Assembly (NCBI GenBank): GCA_902825875.1
Contig: CADECP010000025.1
Span: forward strand, 42,804-106,803
Length of the DNA: 64,000 nucleotides
DNA from: an uncultured Acidobacteriota bacterium
GTDB taxonomy: Bacteria > Acidobacteriota > Blastocatellia > RBC074
Reading direction: 5' to 3'
The notes under the pieces were generated by a model. It saw only the letters and a list, made by a program, of their open reading frames with translations. It did not search any database and was not told the DNA's origin. This document shows positions 1 to 7,622 of the stretch, piece after piece (the stretch's first letter is position 1; the number at the start of each line of letters is the position of its first letter). The translations under genes were made by a program, and so were the position numbers.

Positions 1-78
1 GCGCTCCCGGCGGACTGCAAGTCCGCGCTCCCGGCGGACTGCAAGTCCGCGCTCCCGGCGGACTGCAAGTCCGCGCTC
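1..78. repeat. 24-bp tandem palindromic repeat, at least three copies
   Basis: Three perfect copies of a 24-bp unit (1-24, 25-48, 49-72) and the first 6 bases of a fourth. Each unit contains the small hairpin GGACT-GCA-AGTCC. The array is cut by the window edge, so its real length is unknown. It ends only 5 bases before the ATG at 84, leaving no visible ribosome-binding site between array and gene. Confidence 0.9.
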
Positions 79-83
79 CAGTT

Positions 84-1121
84 ATGCGAATCCTTTTATT
101 GATGGATCCCTACATCAAAGTGCCGCCGGAACATTACGGCGGCATCGAACGTGTCATCGCCGACCTGTCCGAAGGTCTCCACGCGCGCGGACACGAAGTC
201 ACGATGTGGGCTGCGCCGGGATCACGAACTTCGGGCAAGTTGGAAACTTTTGGACGTGAAAACGAATGGACTCGGTGGAGCAACATTCGCAACACGGCTT
301 TGGTGACGGCGCGGTTTTGGCGCGATAAAGGCAAATTCGATGTCATTCACAACTTCGGGCGGCTGGCTTACCTGACCGGCGTGCTGCGCTGGGACGTGCC
401 GAAAGTGCAAACTTACATGCGCCGAGTCAATCCGGCGAACATGCGTTTTGTTGAACGGTTAAGCGCACGGCGAATGCATTTCACCGCCGTCAGCGAAGTC
501 ATACGCGATACAGGGCTGCCGGGCGGCGGCGATTGGAGCGTGATTTATAACTGCGCGCCGGTCAGCGAATACCGCTTCAATGCGGATGTTGATCCGGCCA
601 CAGCGCCGCTGGTTTTTCTGGGGCGGTTGGAACGCTGCAAAGGTTTGCATTCCGCCATCGAAGTCGCTCGACGAGTGAATCGCCCGTTACGCATTGCCGG
701 AAATCTTTCGACGCTGCCCGAAGAGCTGGATTACTTTCACCGCGAAATCGAACCGCAGATTGACGGCAAACTCATCACTTACATTGGAACGGTCAACAAC
801 GAACAGAAAAACGAATTGTTGGGAACGGCTGCGGCGATGTTGCTGCCCATCGAATGGCTGGAACCTTTTCCCGTAGTCCTGCCCGAATCGTTGCTGTGCG
901 GAACTCCGATCATCGCCTTTCGACAAGGCGGCGTCCCCGAAGGCATCGCCGAAGGGCGTACAGGCTTTGTTTGCGATACGGTGGAAGAAATGGCCGCGCT
1001 GGTCGAACGCTTGCCGGAACTGGATCGCCGCGAATGCCGCCGCGAAGCCGAACGCCGTTTCAGCGATGCGGCGATTGTGAGTGAATACGAGCAGCTTTAT
1101 GGCAGGTTGCTTAAGCGATGA
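84..1121 (+). CDS. Glycosyltransferase, GT4 family (GT-B fold)
   Basis: 345 aa, a normal length for a GT4 enzyme that moves a sugar from a nucleotide donor onto a lipid-linked glycan in the cytoplasm. The N-terminus has the Rossmann-type opening MRILLLMDP followed by a GGIERV motif (residues about 19-24), where the acceptor-domain glycine loop lies. The C-terminal donor domain begins near FLGRLERCKG (about 175) and carries the EX7E motif in EPFPVVLPE (about 257-265). The stop overlaps the next start by 4 bases (ATGA), so it is co-translated with the next glycosyltransferase. First gene of the visible polysaccharide cluster. Donor and acceptor cannot be read from sequence. Confidence 0.88.
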   Translation: MRILLLMDPYIKVPPEHYGGIERVIADLSEGLHARGHEVTMWAAPGSRTSGKLETFGRENEWTRWSNIRNTALVTARFWRDKGKFDVIHNFGRLAYLTGVLRWDVPKVQTYMRRVNPANMRFVERLSARRMHFTAVSEVIRDTGLPGGGDWSVIYNCAPVSEYRFNADVDPATAPLVFLGRLERCKGLHSAIEVARRVNRPLRIAGNLSTLPEELDYFHREIEPQIDGKLITYIGTVNNEQKNELLGTAAAMLLPIEWLEPFPVVLPESLLCGTPIIAFRQGGVPEGIAEGRTGFVCDTVEEMAALVERLPELDRRECRREAERRFSDAAIVSEYEQLYGRLLKR

Positions 1122-2563
1122 AAGCTGAAGCAGGTGTGCGGCGAGTTTTGATGGTCAGCCCGCATTTCCCGCCCGACACCAGCGCGGGAACGCATCGCGT
1201 TCGGTTGCTGGCTCCGCATTTGGCGAAGTTCGGTTGGGAACCGACGATTGTTGCGGTTGATCCGCGCGATTACGAAAGTCGGCTCGATCCGGGTTTGGCA
1301 GATTTGGTTCCGCCGGATTTGCGAGTGGTTCGTAGCCGAGCCTGGCCGGTCGAAACGACTCGGCGATTGGGCGTTGGCGATTTGGGATTGCGGGCGATGC
1401 GCGGGCTGTATCGAACCTGCGCGGAATCGCTCCGGCGCGAACGATTCGATGTTTTGTTCATCACGATTTATCCCAGCTATCCGGCTCTGTTGGGGCCGCT
1501 GTTGAAACGACGTTTCGGCATTCCATTCGTGATGGATTACCAAGACCCGTGGGTTGGTTCGTGGGGATTGACGGTCGGCGGTGGAGCGAATGGTCAGCCG
1601 GATTTCAAAAGTCGGTTGAGCCGCTTTGTTGCGACGCGGTTGGAGCCGATTGCTGCGCGCGCTGCGGATGCCATCACGGCGGTTTCTGCCGGAACTTACG
1701 AAGCGATCCGAGGGCGGTATGCTGGTTTCGACGATAAGCTGTACTTGGCGATTCCGCTCGGTGGCGAACCTGCTGATTTCACTCAATTGCGAAATCAGCC
1801 GCGAGCCAATCCTTACTTCGATCCTGCGGACGGGCTTTGTCACGTTTGTTATGTCGGAACTCTGTTGCCGCTGGGCTTTGAAACGCTGCGGGCGTTGTTG
1901 GCGGCGGCGGCTTTGTTGCGCGAACGCCAGCCGGAGCTGTACCGGAAATTGCGGCTGCATTTTTTCGGCACAAGCAACCAAGCAACGCAAAGTGTCAGTA
2001 GCCCGACTGTAAAGGAGAGCTTAAGCGATGATGCCAAAGCCCTTGCTTACGCGCGGGCTACCGACACGCCGCCCAAAAGGGTTTTGCCTGTCGCCGAAGA
2101 GTTGGGCGTTGCCGATTGCGTGACTGAATTGGCTCCGCGAATTGATTATCTGGACGCGCTGACTGTGCAAACACAGGCCAGCGCGATTTTGATGCTCGGC
2201 AGTAGCGAGAGGCATTACACCGCCAGCAAACTTTATCCCGGTTTGCTGGCCGGGCGACCGATTCTGGCGCTTTACCACGAAGCCAGCAGCGTGGTTGAAA
2301 TCCTGCGCCGAGCGGCGAAACGGCCTTCGGTGCGAGTCGTGACTTACGGAGATTCAGCGCGCGCGGAATCTCGCGTCGAAGCGATTTATGACGAACTCGC
2401 CGCGCTGGTGGCCAACCCGGTTTACGACCCGGCGGATGTGGCGATGGATGAAATGAAAGAATTTTCGGCGGAATCGTTGGCGGGAAAATTGGCGGATGTA
2501 TTTGATGGCGTTCGTAGTTCCGCCTTCAGGCGGCAGGCTCGACAAGTGAACACAACCGCCTGA
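1118..2563 (+). CDS. Glycosyltransferase (GT4-like) carrying an in-frame palindromic element
   Basis: 481 aa, longer than most relatives. The N-terminus (VLMVSPHFPPDTSAGTHR) and the pattern YTASKLYPGLLAGRP near residue 370 are typical of a cytoplasmic sugar transferase of polysaccharide clusters. The classical EX7E motif is not obvious. Residues about 292-317 (SVSSPTVKESLSDDAKALAY and following) are encoded by a 76-bp palindrome that recurs at three other places in the window, so they are an insertion and not family sequence. The last about 17 residues (VRSSAFRRQARQVNTTA) come from a second palindrome at 2510-2579, which also supplies the stop. Starts by ATGA overlap with the preceding gene. 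Whether the enzyme tolerates the insert is unknown; the frame is open. Confidence 0.82.
   Translation: MKAEAGVRRVLMVSPHFPPDTSAGTHRVRLLAPHLAKFGWEPTIVAVDPRDYESRLDPGLADLVPPDLRVVRSRAWPVETTRRLGVGDLGLRAMRGLYRTCAESLRRERFDVLFITIYPSYPALLGPLLKRRFGIPFVMDYQDPWVGSWGLTVGGGANGQPDFKSRLSRFVATRLEPIAARAADAITAVSAGTYEAIRGRYAGFDDKLYLAIPLGGEPADFTQLRNQPRANPYFDPADGLCHVCYVGTLLPLGFETLRALLAAAALLRERQPELYRKLRLHFFGTSNQATQSVSSPTVKESLSDDAKALAYARATDTPPKRVLPVAEELGVADCVTELAPRIDYLDALTVQTQASAILMLGSSERHYTASKLYPGLLAGRPILALYHEASSVVEILRRAAKRPSVRVVTYGDSARAESRVEAIYDELAALVANPVYDPADVAMDEMKEFSAESLAGKLADVFDGVRSSAFRRQARQVNTTA
1992..2067. repeat. Family A palindromic element (76 bp), copy 1, inside a coding sequence
   Basis: Begins GTGTCAGTAGCCCG and ends CGGGCTACCGACAC, so its ends are inverted repeats; the inner part also pairs (around AAGCCCTTGCTTACG). 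Other copies of exactly 76 bp lie at 13259-13334, 17296-17371 and 54790-54865. This copy lies entirely inside a glycosyltransferase gene with the reading frame open through it. Confidence 0.93.
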
Positions 2564-2579
2564 AGGCGGAACTACGAAC
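2510..2579. repeat. Family C palindrome, perfect 24-bp inverted repeat
   Basis: Arms 2510-2533 and 2556-2579 are perfect reverse complements of 24 bp (GTTCGTAGTTCCGCC... against ...GGCGGAACTACGAAC), with a 22-bp loop. The right arm contains the TGA stop of the upstream glycosyltransferase (2561-2563) and an AAGGCGG that may act as ribosome-binding site for the ATG at 2580, directly after the arm. Only one copy seen in the window. Confidence 0.92.
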
Positions 2580-3905
2580 ATGATGCCGCCGATCAAACTA
2601 ACCATCGTGATGACGCATCCGGCGCAATACTTTGCGCCGTGGTTTCGATTCATTGCGGCCAATTGTTCTGATCTGGAATTAACTGTGCTGTACGCAACGC
2701 AGCCGACTGCCGAACAGCAAGGCGTTGGGTTTGGAAAAGCTTTTGACTGGGATGTGCCGCTGACCGAAGGTTATCGCTGCCGCGTCGTTCGCCAATCGCA
2801 AGCAGGCGACAACGTCCACAGCGACAGTTTTTGGGGAGTCAACGTGCCGGAAATTGCCGGAGCGATTGCCGATTCAAAGCCCGATGTTGTCCTGATTGGC
2901 GGCTGGCATTCCGTTACTCAGTTGCGAGCGTTGTGGGCTTGTCGGCGAATGGGAGTTCCGGTGCTTTATCGAGGGGACACAAATTTGAACAGCGCGCCGA
3001 TGGGTTGGCGCAGGCCGGTCTGGGAAACCAAGACCGGTTTTTTATTGCGGCGGTTCGATGGTTTTTTGGCAGTCGGGAAACGAGCGGAAGAATACTTGCG
3101 ACATTTCGGAGCGGCGACAGATCGTGTCTTTGCGTCGCCGCATTGCGTGGACAATCAGTTTTTTGCTCAAGCGGCGGCGGAGTTTCAAACTCCGGCGGGA
3201 AGGATCGCCGCGCGCCAGGAGTTCGGACTCGGCGCGGATGATTTTGTTGTGTTGTTTGTCGGAAAGCTGGAATGGAAAAAACGCCCGCTTGATCTGATTC
3301 GGGCGCTGGCTTGTGCGGAGTGGCAACGGTACGGAACGGTAAGCGGTAGCGCCCCGGTTTTTCAAGATAGTCATATTGGCAAGAATCAGGTCGCTACCGC
3401 TCCCTGTTCCGTACCGATGGTTGTGCCGTCAACGCATTTGCTGGTTGCCGGGGCCGGGCCGTTGGAAAGTGAATGCCGAGCCGAAGCCGAGCGGTTGGGC
3501 GTGCTTACAGTGTGGGCGGGATTTTTGAATCAATCCGAAATGAGTAAAGCCTTTGCCGTTGCCGATTGTTTGGTGTTGCCCAGCGAAAGCGAAACCTGGG
3601 GCTTGGCGGTCAACGAAGCTCTGGCGACGGGCTTGCCGTGCATAGTCAGCGACCGCGTGGGCTGCGCGCCCGATTTGATCGTGCCGGGCGAAACCGGCGA
3701 AATCTTTTCGATGGGCGATGTCGCAGAATTGCGAGTCGCGCTTGAGAGAGTGCGACAACGAATTGCCAACGGGCACTCATACTCCGCCGCCTGTCGCGCG
3801 AAAGCGGATGAGTCTTCGTTTGCGGCTGCGACCAAAGGTTTGCTGGCTGCCTGTCGAGCGGTCGCCAAATCAATCCCGCGCGCGGTAACAAGAGCGTTGG
3901 CCTGA
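2580..3905 (+). CDS. Glycosyltransferase, GT4 family, with an in-frame palindromic element
   Basis: 441 aa. N-terminal GT-B domain (KLTIVMTHPAQYFAPWF), then a donor domain starting near LFVGKLEWKKRPLDLIRAL (about 225) and an EX7E motif in ETWGLAVNE (about 341-349), which holds the nucleotide sugar. Residues about 250-279 (EWQRYGTVSGSAPVFQDSHI and following) are encoded by an 88-bp palindromic repeat with three further copies elsewhere; they interrupt the donor domain right after the first helix and before THLLVAGAGPLE, a step that is normally continuous. The start follows the family C palindrome by one base. Probably transfers a hexose during polysaccharide assembly. Confidence 0.86.
   Translation: MMPPIKLTIVMTHPAQYFAPWFRFIAANCSDLELTVLYATQPTAEQQGVGFGKAFDWDVPLTEGYRCRVVRQSQAGDNVHSDSFWGVNVPEIAGAIADSKPDVVLIGGWHSVTQLRALWACRRMGVPVLYRGDTNLNSAPMGWRRPVWETKTGFLLRRFDGFLAVGKRAEEYLRHFGAATDRVFASPHCVDNQFFAQAAAEFQTPAGRIAARQEFGLGADDFVVLFVGKLEWKKRPLDLIRALACAEWQRYGTVSGSAPVFQDSHIGKNQVATAPCSVPMVVPSTHLLVAGAGPLESECRAEAERLGVLTVWAGFLNQSEMSKAFAVADCLVLPSESETWGLAVNEALATGLPCIVSDRVGCAPDLIVPGETGEIFSMGDVAELRVALERVRQRIANGHSYSAACRAKADESSFAAATKGLLAACRAVAKSIPRAVTRALA
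3328..3415. repeat. Family B palindromic element (88 bp), copy 1, inside a coding sequence
   Basis: Starts GGTACGGAACGGTAAGCGG and ends CGCTACCGCTCCCTGTTCC plus GTACC, so the two ends pair. Related copies of 88-90 bp lie at 42053-42141, 44508-44595 and 51492-51581. Here it is read through in frame inside the glycosyltransferase at 2580-3905. Confidence 0.92.
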
Positions 3906-3926
3906 ATTCGTCAGCGAAAGAAAAGA

Positions 3927-4538
3927 ATGAATCTTCCATTGCCAGCCTGGTTGAATCGCAGGCCGCGAATTTTGAACGTGCTGCATGCCGCGCATCTTTA
4001 CCGTGCTTATTCGCAAACCATCGCTGCCGAACTTGAGTGTTTGAGAAAGCAGGCCAGCGGGCGAAAAGCGGCGTTGGAAATCGGCACGCACATGGGAGTT
4101 TCGGCGGGCGTGATTGCCGGGGCGCTGGCCGAAGACGGCAAGCTGGTTTGCGTTGACCCTTGGGAATCACTGCCGGGGAAAGAGCATCCGTGTTTTTCGA
4201 TTTGTCGCCGCGAACTTGGTCGTCAGGGCGTGCTGGCAAAAATCGAGTTCTTGAAAGGTTTCAGCCATGAAGTTGAAAACGACATGCCTCAGCAATGCGA
4301 CTTTGTTTTTGTTGACGGCGATCATTCGTATTCGGGGCTGGAAACCGATTGGGGAATCACGCTTCGGCGGTTGGTTCCCGGCGGGGTGGTTTGTCTTCAC
4401 GACACGACTGTGCCGCCCAATCAGCCGCACCGCAACCCTGGTTCAGTGGCGTATTTCAACGAAGCGATCAAGCAGCATTCAAGTTTTGAATGGATAGACG
4501 GTTGTCATAGCCTGAATGTATTACGACGAATTGCGTAA
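3927..4538 (+). CDS. Class I SAM-dependent methyltransferase
   Basis: 203 aa. Motif I is in ALEIGTHMGVSAGVIAGAL (about 51-69), the acidic residue that holds the SAM ribose is in LVCVDPWE (about 72-79), and FVFVDGDHSYSG followed by PGGVVCLHD matches the Methyltransf_24-type family that often methylates sugars in capsule and O-antigen clusters. No signal peptide, so cytoplasmic. The 3' end overlaps the next glycosyltransferase by 23 bases. The probable role is O-methylation of a sugar or glycan end; the substrate is an inference from the cluster. Confidence 0.82.
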   Translation: MNLPLPAWLNRRPRILNVLHAAHLYRAYSQTIAAELECLRKQASGRKAALEIGTHMGVSAGVIAGALAEDGKLVCVDPWESLPGKEHPCFSICRRELGRQGVLAKIEFLKGFSHEVENDMPQQCDFVFVDGDHSYSGLETDWGITLRRLVPGGVVCLHDTTVPPNQPHRNPGSVAYFNEAIKQHSSFEWIDGCHSLNVLRRIA

Positions 4539-5760
4539 GCCAGAAACTCATCAGCAAAGTGTTGAACGGCAACCGTCCGGGGTGCGCGTGATTGCTTGTT
4601 GCGGCGGGATGGTCATCGTCGCCGGATTGGAGCGCATGACTTTTGAAGTCTTACGCACGCTACGCCAGCGCGGAGCCGAAGTTCATTGCATCGTCAATAC
4701 GTGGGAAAACCATCGCATAGTCGCGCTGGCTGAAAACATAGGAGCCAGTTGGTCAACAGGATATTACTGGTATGGATTCGGGCGGCGACTGTTTAACCCG
4801 ATAAAACTGGCGCAGTTTTTGTGGGATGTGTTGATGACCAGTCTGGGGTTGCTCCGAGATGCCAGACGCTTTCGGCCAACGCATGTGTTGTTGCCGGAAT
4901 TTGTCGCCGCGTTGAGGAATTGGCCTGCGCTGGTGTTGCTGCGATTGATTGGCGTCGAAGTCATTTTGCGCTTGGGCAATGCTCCAGAAACAGGGCGTTG
5001 GCATGAATTGGTCTGGCGTTGGGCAGTCAATTCCGTAACGAATCGGTTTATCTGTAATTCGCAATTCACCACGCAGGAATTGCTGGGGCTTGGAATTTCG
5101 CCGGAAAAAGTCCGCTACATTTACAACACGGTTCCGCACCGTCAGTCGAACGAAGGCCAGATAGGTGACGCCATACGGGAAGCCAACAAAGTGATTTATG
5201 TCGGACAGATCATTCCTTCCAAAGGACTCGACCTGTTGATCGAAGCCATTTGGATGTTGGTGGCACTGGGTTATGACGTTTGCCTGGACGTGGTCGGAAA
5301 CATTGATGGTTGGGAATCGCCTGCGTATGCCGGTTATCGCCAGAGTCTGCTTGATCGTGCCGCTCAGTCGGATTTGGTCGGTCGCGTAAATTTTCTGGGC
5401 TGGCGCGAAGATGTGCCGAACTTGCTGGCACGCGCCGCGATTCATTGTTGTCCTTCGCTGCCTGAGCAAAAAGAAGGTTTTGGTTTGGTCAACGTCGAAG
5501 CCAAAAAGGCTGGCATTCCATCCGTCGTCTTTCCCACCGGAGCGCTGCCGGAGTTGATTAAGCACCAGTCGGATGGATGGGTTTGTTCAGAAGTTTCAGC
5601 AAAGGCTTTGGCCGAAGGGATCGAATATTTTTTGTCGAACACTTCGCGCCGCGAGCAAGCCGGACAAGCCGCGCGTCGTTCGGTCGAGCGGTTCAGTTTG
5701 GAACGATTTGCAGATCAATGGTTGGCAGTTTTTGAGCAGGAGCACACGAAAGCGGAATGA
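4516..5760 (+). CDS. Glycosyltransferase, GT4 family
   Basis: 414 aa. The N-terminal domain opens with VRVIACCGGMVIVAGLERMT (about 23-42), with the glycine-rich acceptor loop. A donor domain starts near VIYVGQIIPSKGLDLLIEA (about 227) and holds the EX7E motif EGFGLVNVE (about 319-327). The first about 20 residues are poorly conserved and overlap the methyltransferase gene by 23 bases; a later start is possible but no better in-frame ATG lies close by. The stop overlaps the next start (ATGA). Confidence 0.87.
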   Translation: MYYDELRKPETHQQSVERQPSGVRVIACCGGMVIVAGLERMTFEVLRTLRQRGAEVHCIVNTWENHRIVALAENIGASWSTGYYWYGFGRRLFNPIKLAQFLWDVLMTSLGLLRDARRFRPTHVLLPEFVAALRNWPALVLLRLIGVEVILRLGNAPETGRWHELVWRWAVNSVTNRFICNSQFTTQELLGLGISPEKVRYIYNTVPHRQSNEGQIGDAIREANKVIYVGQIIPSKGLDLLIEAIWMLVALGYDVCLDVVGNIDGWESPAYAGYRQSLLDRAAQSDLVGRVNFLGWREDVPNLLARAAIHCCPSLPEQKEGFGLVNVEAKKAGIPSVVFPTGALPELIKHQSDGWVCSEVSAKALAEGIEYFLSNTSRREQAGQAARRSVERFSLERFADQWLAVFEQEHTKAE

Positions 5761-7622
5761 CAATGCTCTGCGGCTGGCTGTCAGCCGGTGAAAACCGAAA
5801 TGGGAATTTGATCGTCGGCGCAATGCAACGCGCTTTACGAGTTCATTCCGGGCAAACCGAAGCCGTTTGGCAGTCGGGTAATCTGACGGTCGGTTTGTTG
5901 GAATTGCCCGAAGCTCAATACATCGAAAATGTTTACGCTCCGGCGGTCAGCGCCGATGGACGGTTTTGGTTGTGGATGGCGGGCGAGGCGTTTGACGGTG
6001 GCGGATTGATCGAATTTGCCGACGCGACCGAAACGTGCAGCCCCAAGTTTCGGCGGCGATTGCTGGAAAAGCTGTTGACGAACGGCGTGGATGCAATTGC
6101 CAAACTCGATGGCGAATATCAGGTTGTTTTGTGGGACAGCCGCGAACGCGAATTGACGATCCTGAATGATCGGTTCGGCAGTTTGCCGCTGTACTGGGCG
6201 CAATCTTCGCAAGGTTTCGCCTTTGCCGGAGGCGTTCGCGGAGTATTGATGGCTCCTGGAGTTTCCGCCGAACCGGACACAGAAACGATTCGAGAAGCGG
6301 TCAGCTTTGGCGGATTTCGGTTGGGAGATCGCACCAATGTCGCCGCTGTGAAAATGGTGGCGGGCGCTTCGGTGGTGACGGTGAAAAACGGTTCGCCAAA
6401 GTTTCGTCGGCACTGGCGCTGGTCGGATATTCCGCCGGTTGAACAGCGGCCAATGCCGGAGTTGATCGAAGAGCTTCATCGTCGCTGGCAATTGGCCGTC
6501 AAACGCCGGTTGGCCGGAGCCAAACGACCCGGCCAAACCTTGAGCGGTGGATTGGACAGCCGTGCGATTCTGGCTGAAGCGGCTCCGCAAACCGGCACCT
6601 GGACGGCGATTACTTATGGCATTGCCGGTTGCGACGATCAGCGATACGCGCAACGCGCCGCCAAATCTGTCGGCGCGAAATGGTTGTTTCAGGAGCTTTA
6701 CGGCGAAGGCGAATCGGGAAAAACCGATTGGTTGGAACAGCGCACTCAGTACATTCACCAGACCGACGGATTGATTGCTTTGACGGATTTGATGCATCTG
6801 GAAACATTGCCTTTGCAAGCCGAACTGATTGACGTGCATCTGTCCGGTTACATCGGCGATGCGGTCAGCGGCCCGACTTTCAACGACGCGACAACGCCAG
6901 AAGGCGTGATAAGCAAGCTACCGTATTACGGAACCGAACTCGGCATGGATTATTCGGAAGCTTTGGCGCTGGCCGAAATGAAGGTTGAAGAGTTGGAAAG
7001 CGCGCCCGCCAGATTTGCGTTGTTCGATCACAAATTGCCGCAATCCACCAACCGCTGGGGAGAAGCCTGGCGTGCATGGTTTCGCGTTCGGCGACCGTTT
7101 ACCGATTACGCTTTTTTCGATTTTTGTCAGGGATTGCCGCCGGTCGTTCGCGGCGAATTGAATTTGCACGAACGATGGTTGCGGGCGAAATACCCAACCT
7201 GTTTTGCCACTATCCCGAACCAAAAAACCGGCATGCCGATTTTGACGCCGAACTGGTTATTGCAAATGGAACGCGGGCGGCGGTTGGTGTGGAAGAAAAC
7301 TCAGCCTTTGCTCGCTCGGTTGGGATTGCCCGCTCGCCCGCGCATCAGAAATTACACCGACGACGAAGTTTACTGGCGAACTCCAGAAGCGCGTCGCCGC
7401 ATCGAAGGCGCGATCTTAAGCCCCGATTCCATTAGCTGCCACGTGCTGGGACGTGAAAAAGTCACAGCCGTCGTCAATCGCTGGTTCGAACGTGGCGCTG
7501 CTCCTGCTCAAGTCATCGGCGCGATGTATGTTTATGAAACCTATCACCGCGCGCTGCCCGAATTGCTGAAAACAGCATCCGCACAAACCGTTGCCCCAAT
7601 CAGTTTTCAAAAGGCGATATGA
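5757..7622 (+). CDS. Asparagine-synthase-like protein lacking a clean N-terminal glutaminase Cys
   Basis: 621 aa with the two-domain layout of asparagine synthetase: an N-terminal class II amidotransferase-type domain (to about 200) and a synthetase domain with the PP-loop SGGLDSR at about 263-269 that binds ATP. True class II enzymes need Cys as residue 2. Here the start reads MTMLCGW, and using the inner ATG gives MLC, so Cys is never at position 2. It is therefore probably an ATP-dependent amide-forming enzyme that uses ammonia or an amine, not glutamine. It sits between a glycosyltransferase and the polymerase (4-base overlaps on both sides), suggesting amidation of a sugar acid in the polysaccharide. 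The reaction is inferred. Confidence 0.78.
   Translation: MTMLCGWLSAGENRNGNLIVGAMQRALRVHSGQTEAVWQSGNLTVGLLELPEAQYIENVYAPAVSADGRFWLWMAGEAFDGGGLIEFADATETCSPKFRRRLLEKLLTNGVDAIAKLDGEYQVVLWDSRERELTILNDRFGSLPLYWAQSSQGFAFAGGVRGVLMAPGVSAEPDTETIREAVSFGGFRLGDRTNVAAVKMVAGASVVTVKNGSPKFRRHWRWSDIPPVEQRPMPELIEELHRRWQLAVKRRLAGAKRPGQTLSGGLDSRAILAEAAPQTGTWTAITYGIAGCDDQRYAQRAAKSVGAKWLFQELYGEGESGKTDWLEQRTQYIHQTDGLIALTDLMHLETLPLQAELIDVHLSGYIGDAVSGPTFNDATTPEGVISKLPYYGTELGMDYSEALALAEMKVEELESAPARFALFDHKLPQSTNRWGEAWRAWFRVRRPFTDYAFFDFCQGLPPVVRGELNLHERWLRAKYPTCFATIPNQKTGMPILTPNWLLQMERGRRLVWKKTQPLLARLGLPARPRIRNYTDDEVYWRTPEARRRIEGAILSPDSISCHVLGREKVTAVVNRWFERGAAPAQVIGAMYVYETYHRALPELLKTASAQTVAPISFQKAI

Noticed and set aside
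1-78. Possible CRISPR array at the left edge
   Set aside because: The 24-bp units are directly adjacent without spacers, so it is a simple tandem repeat.
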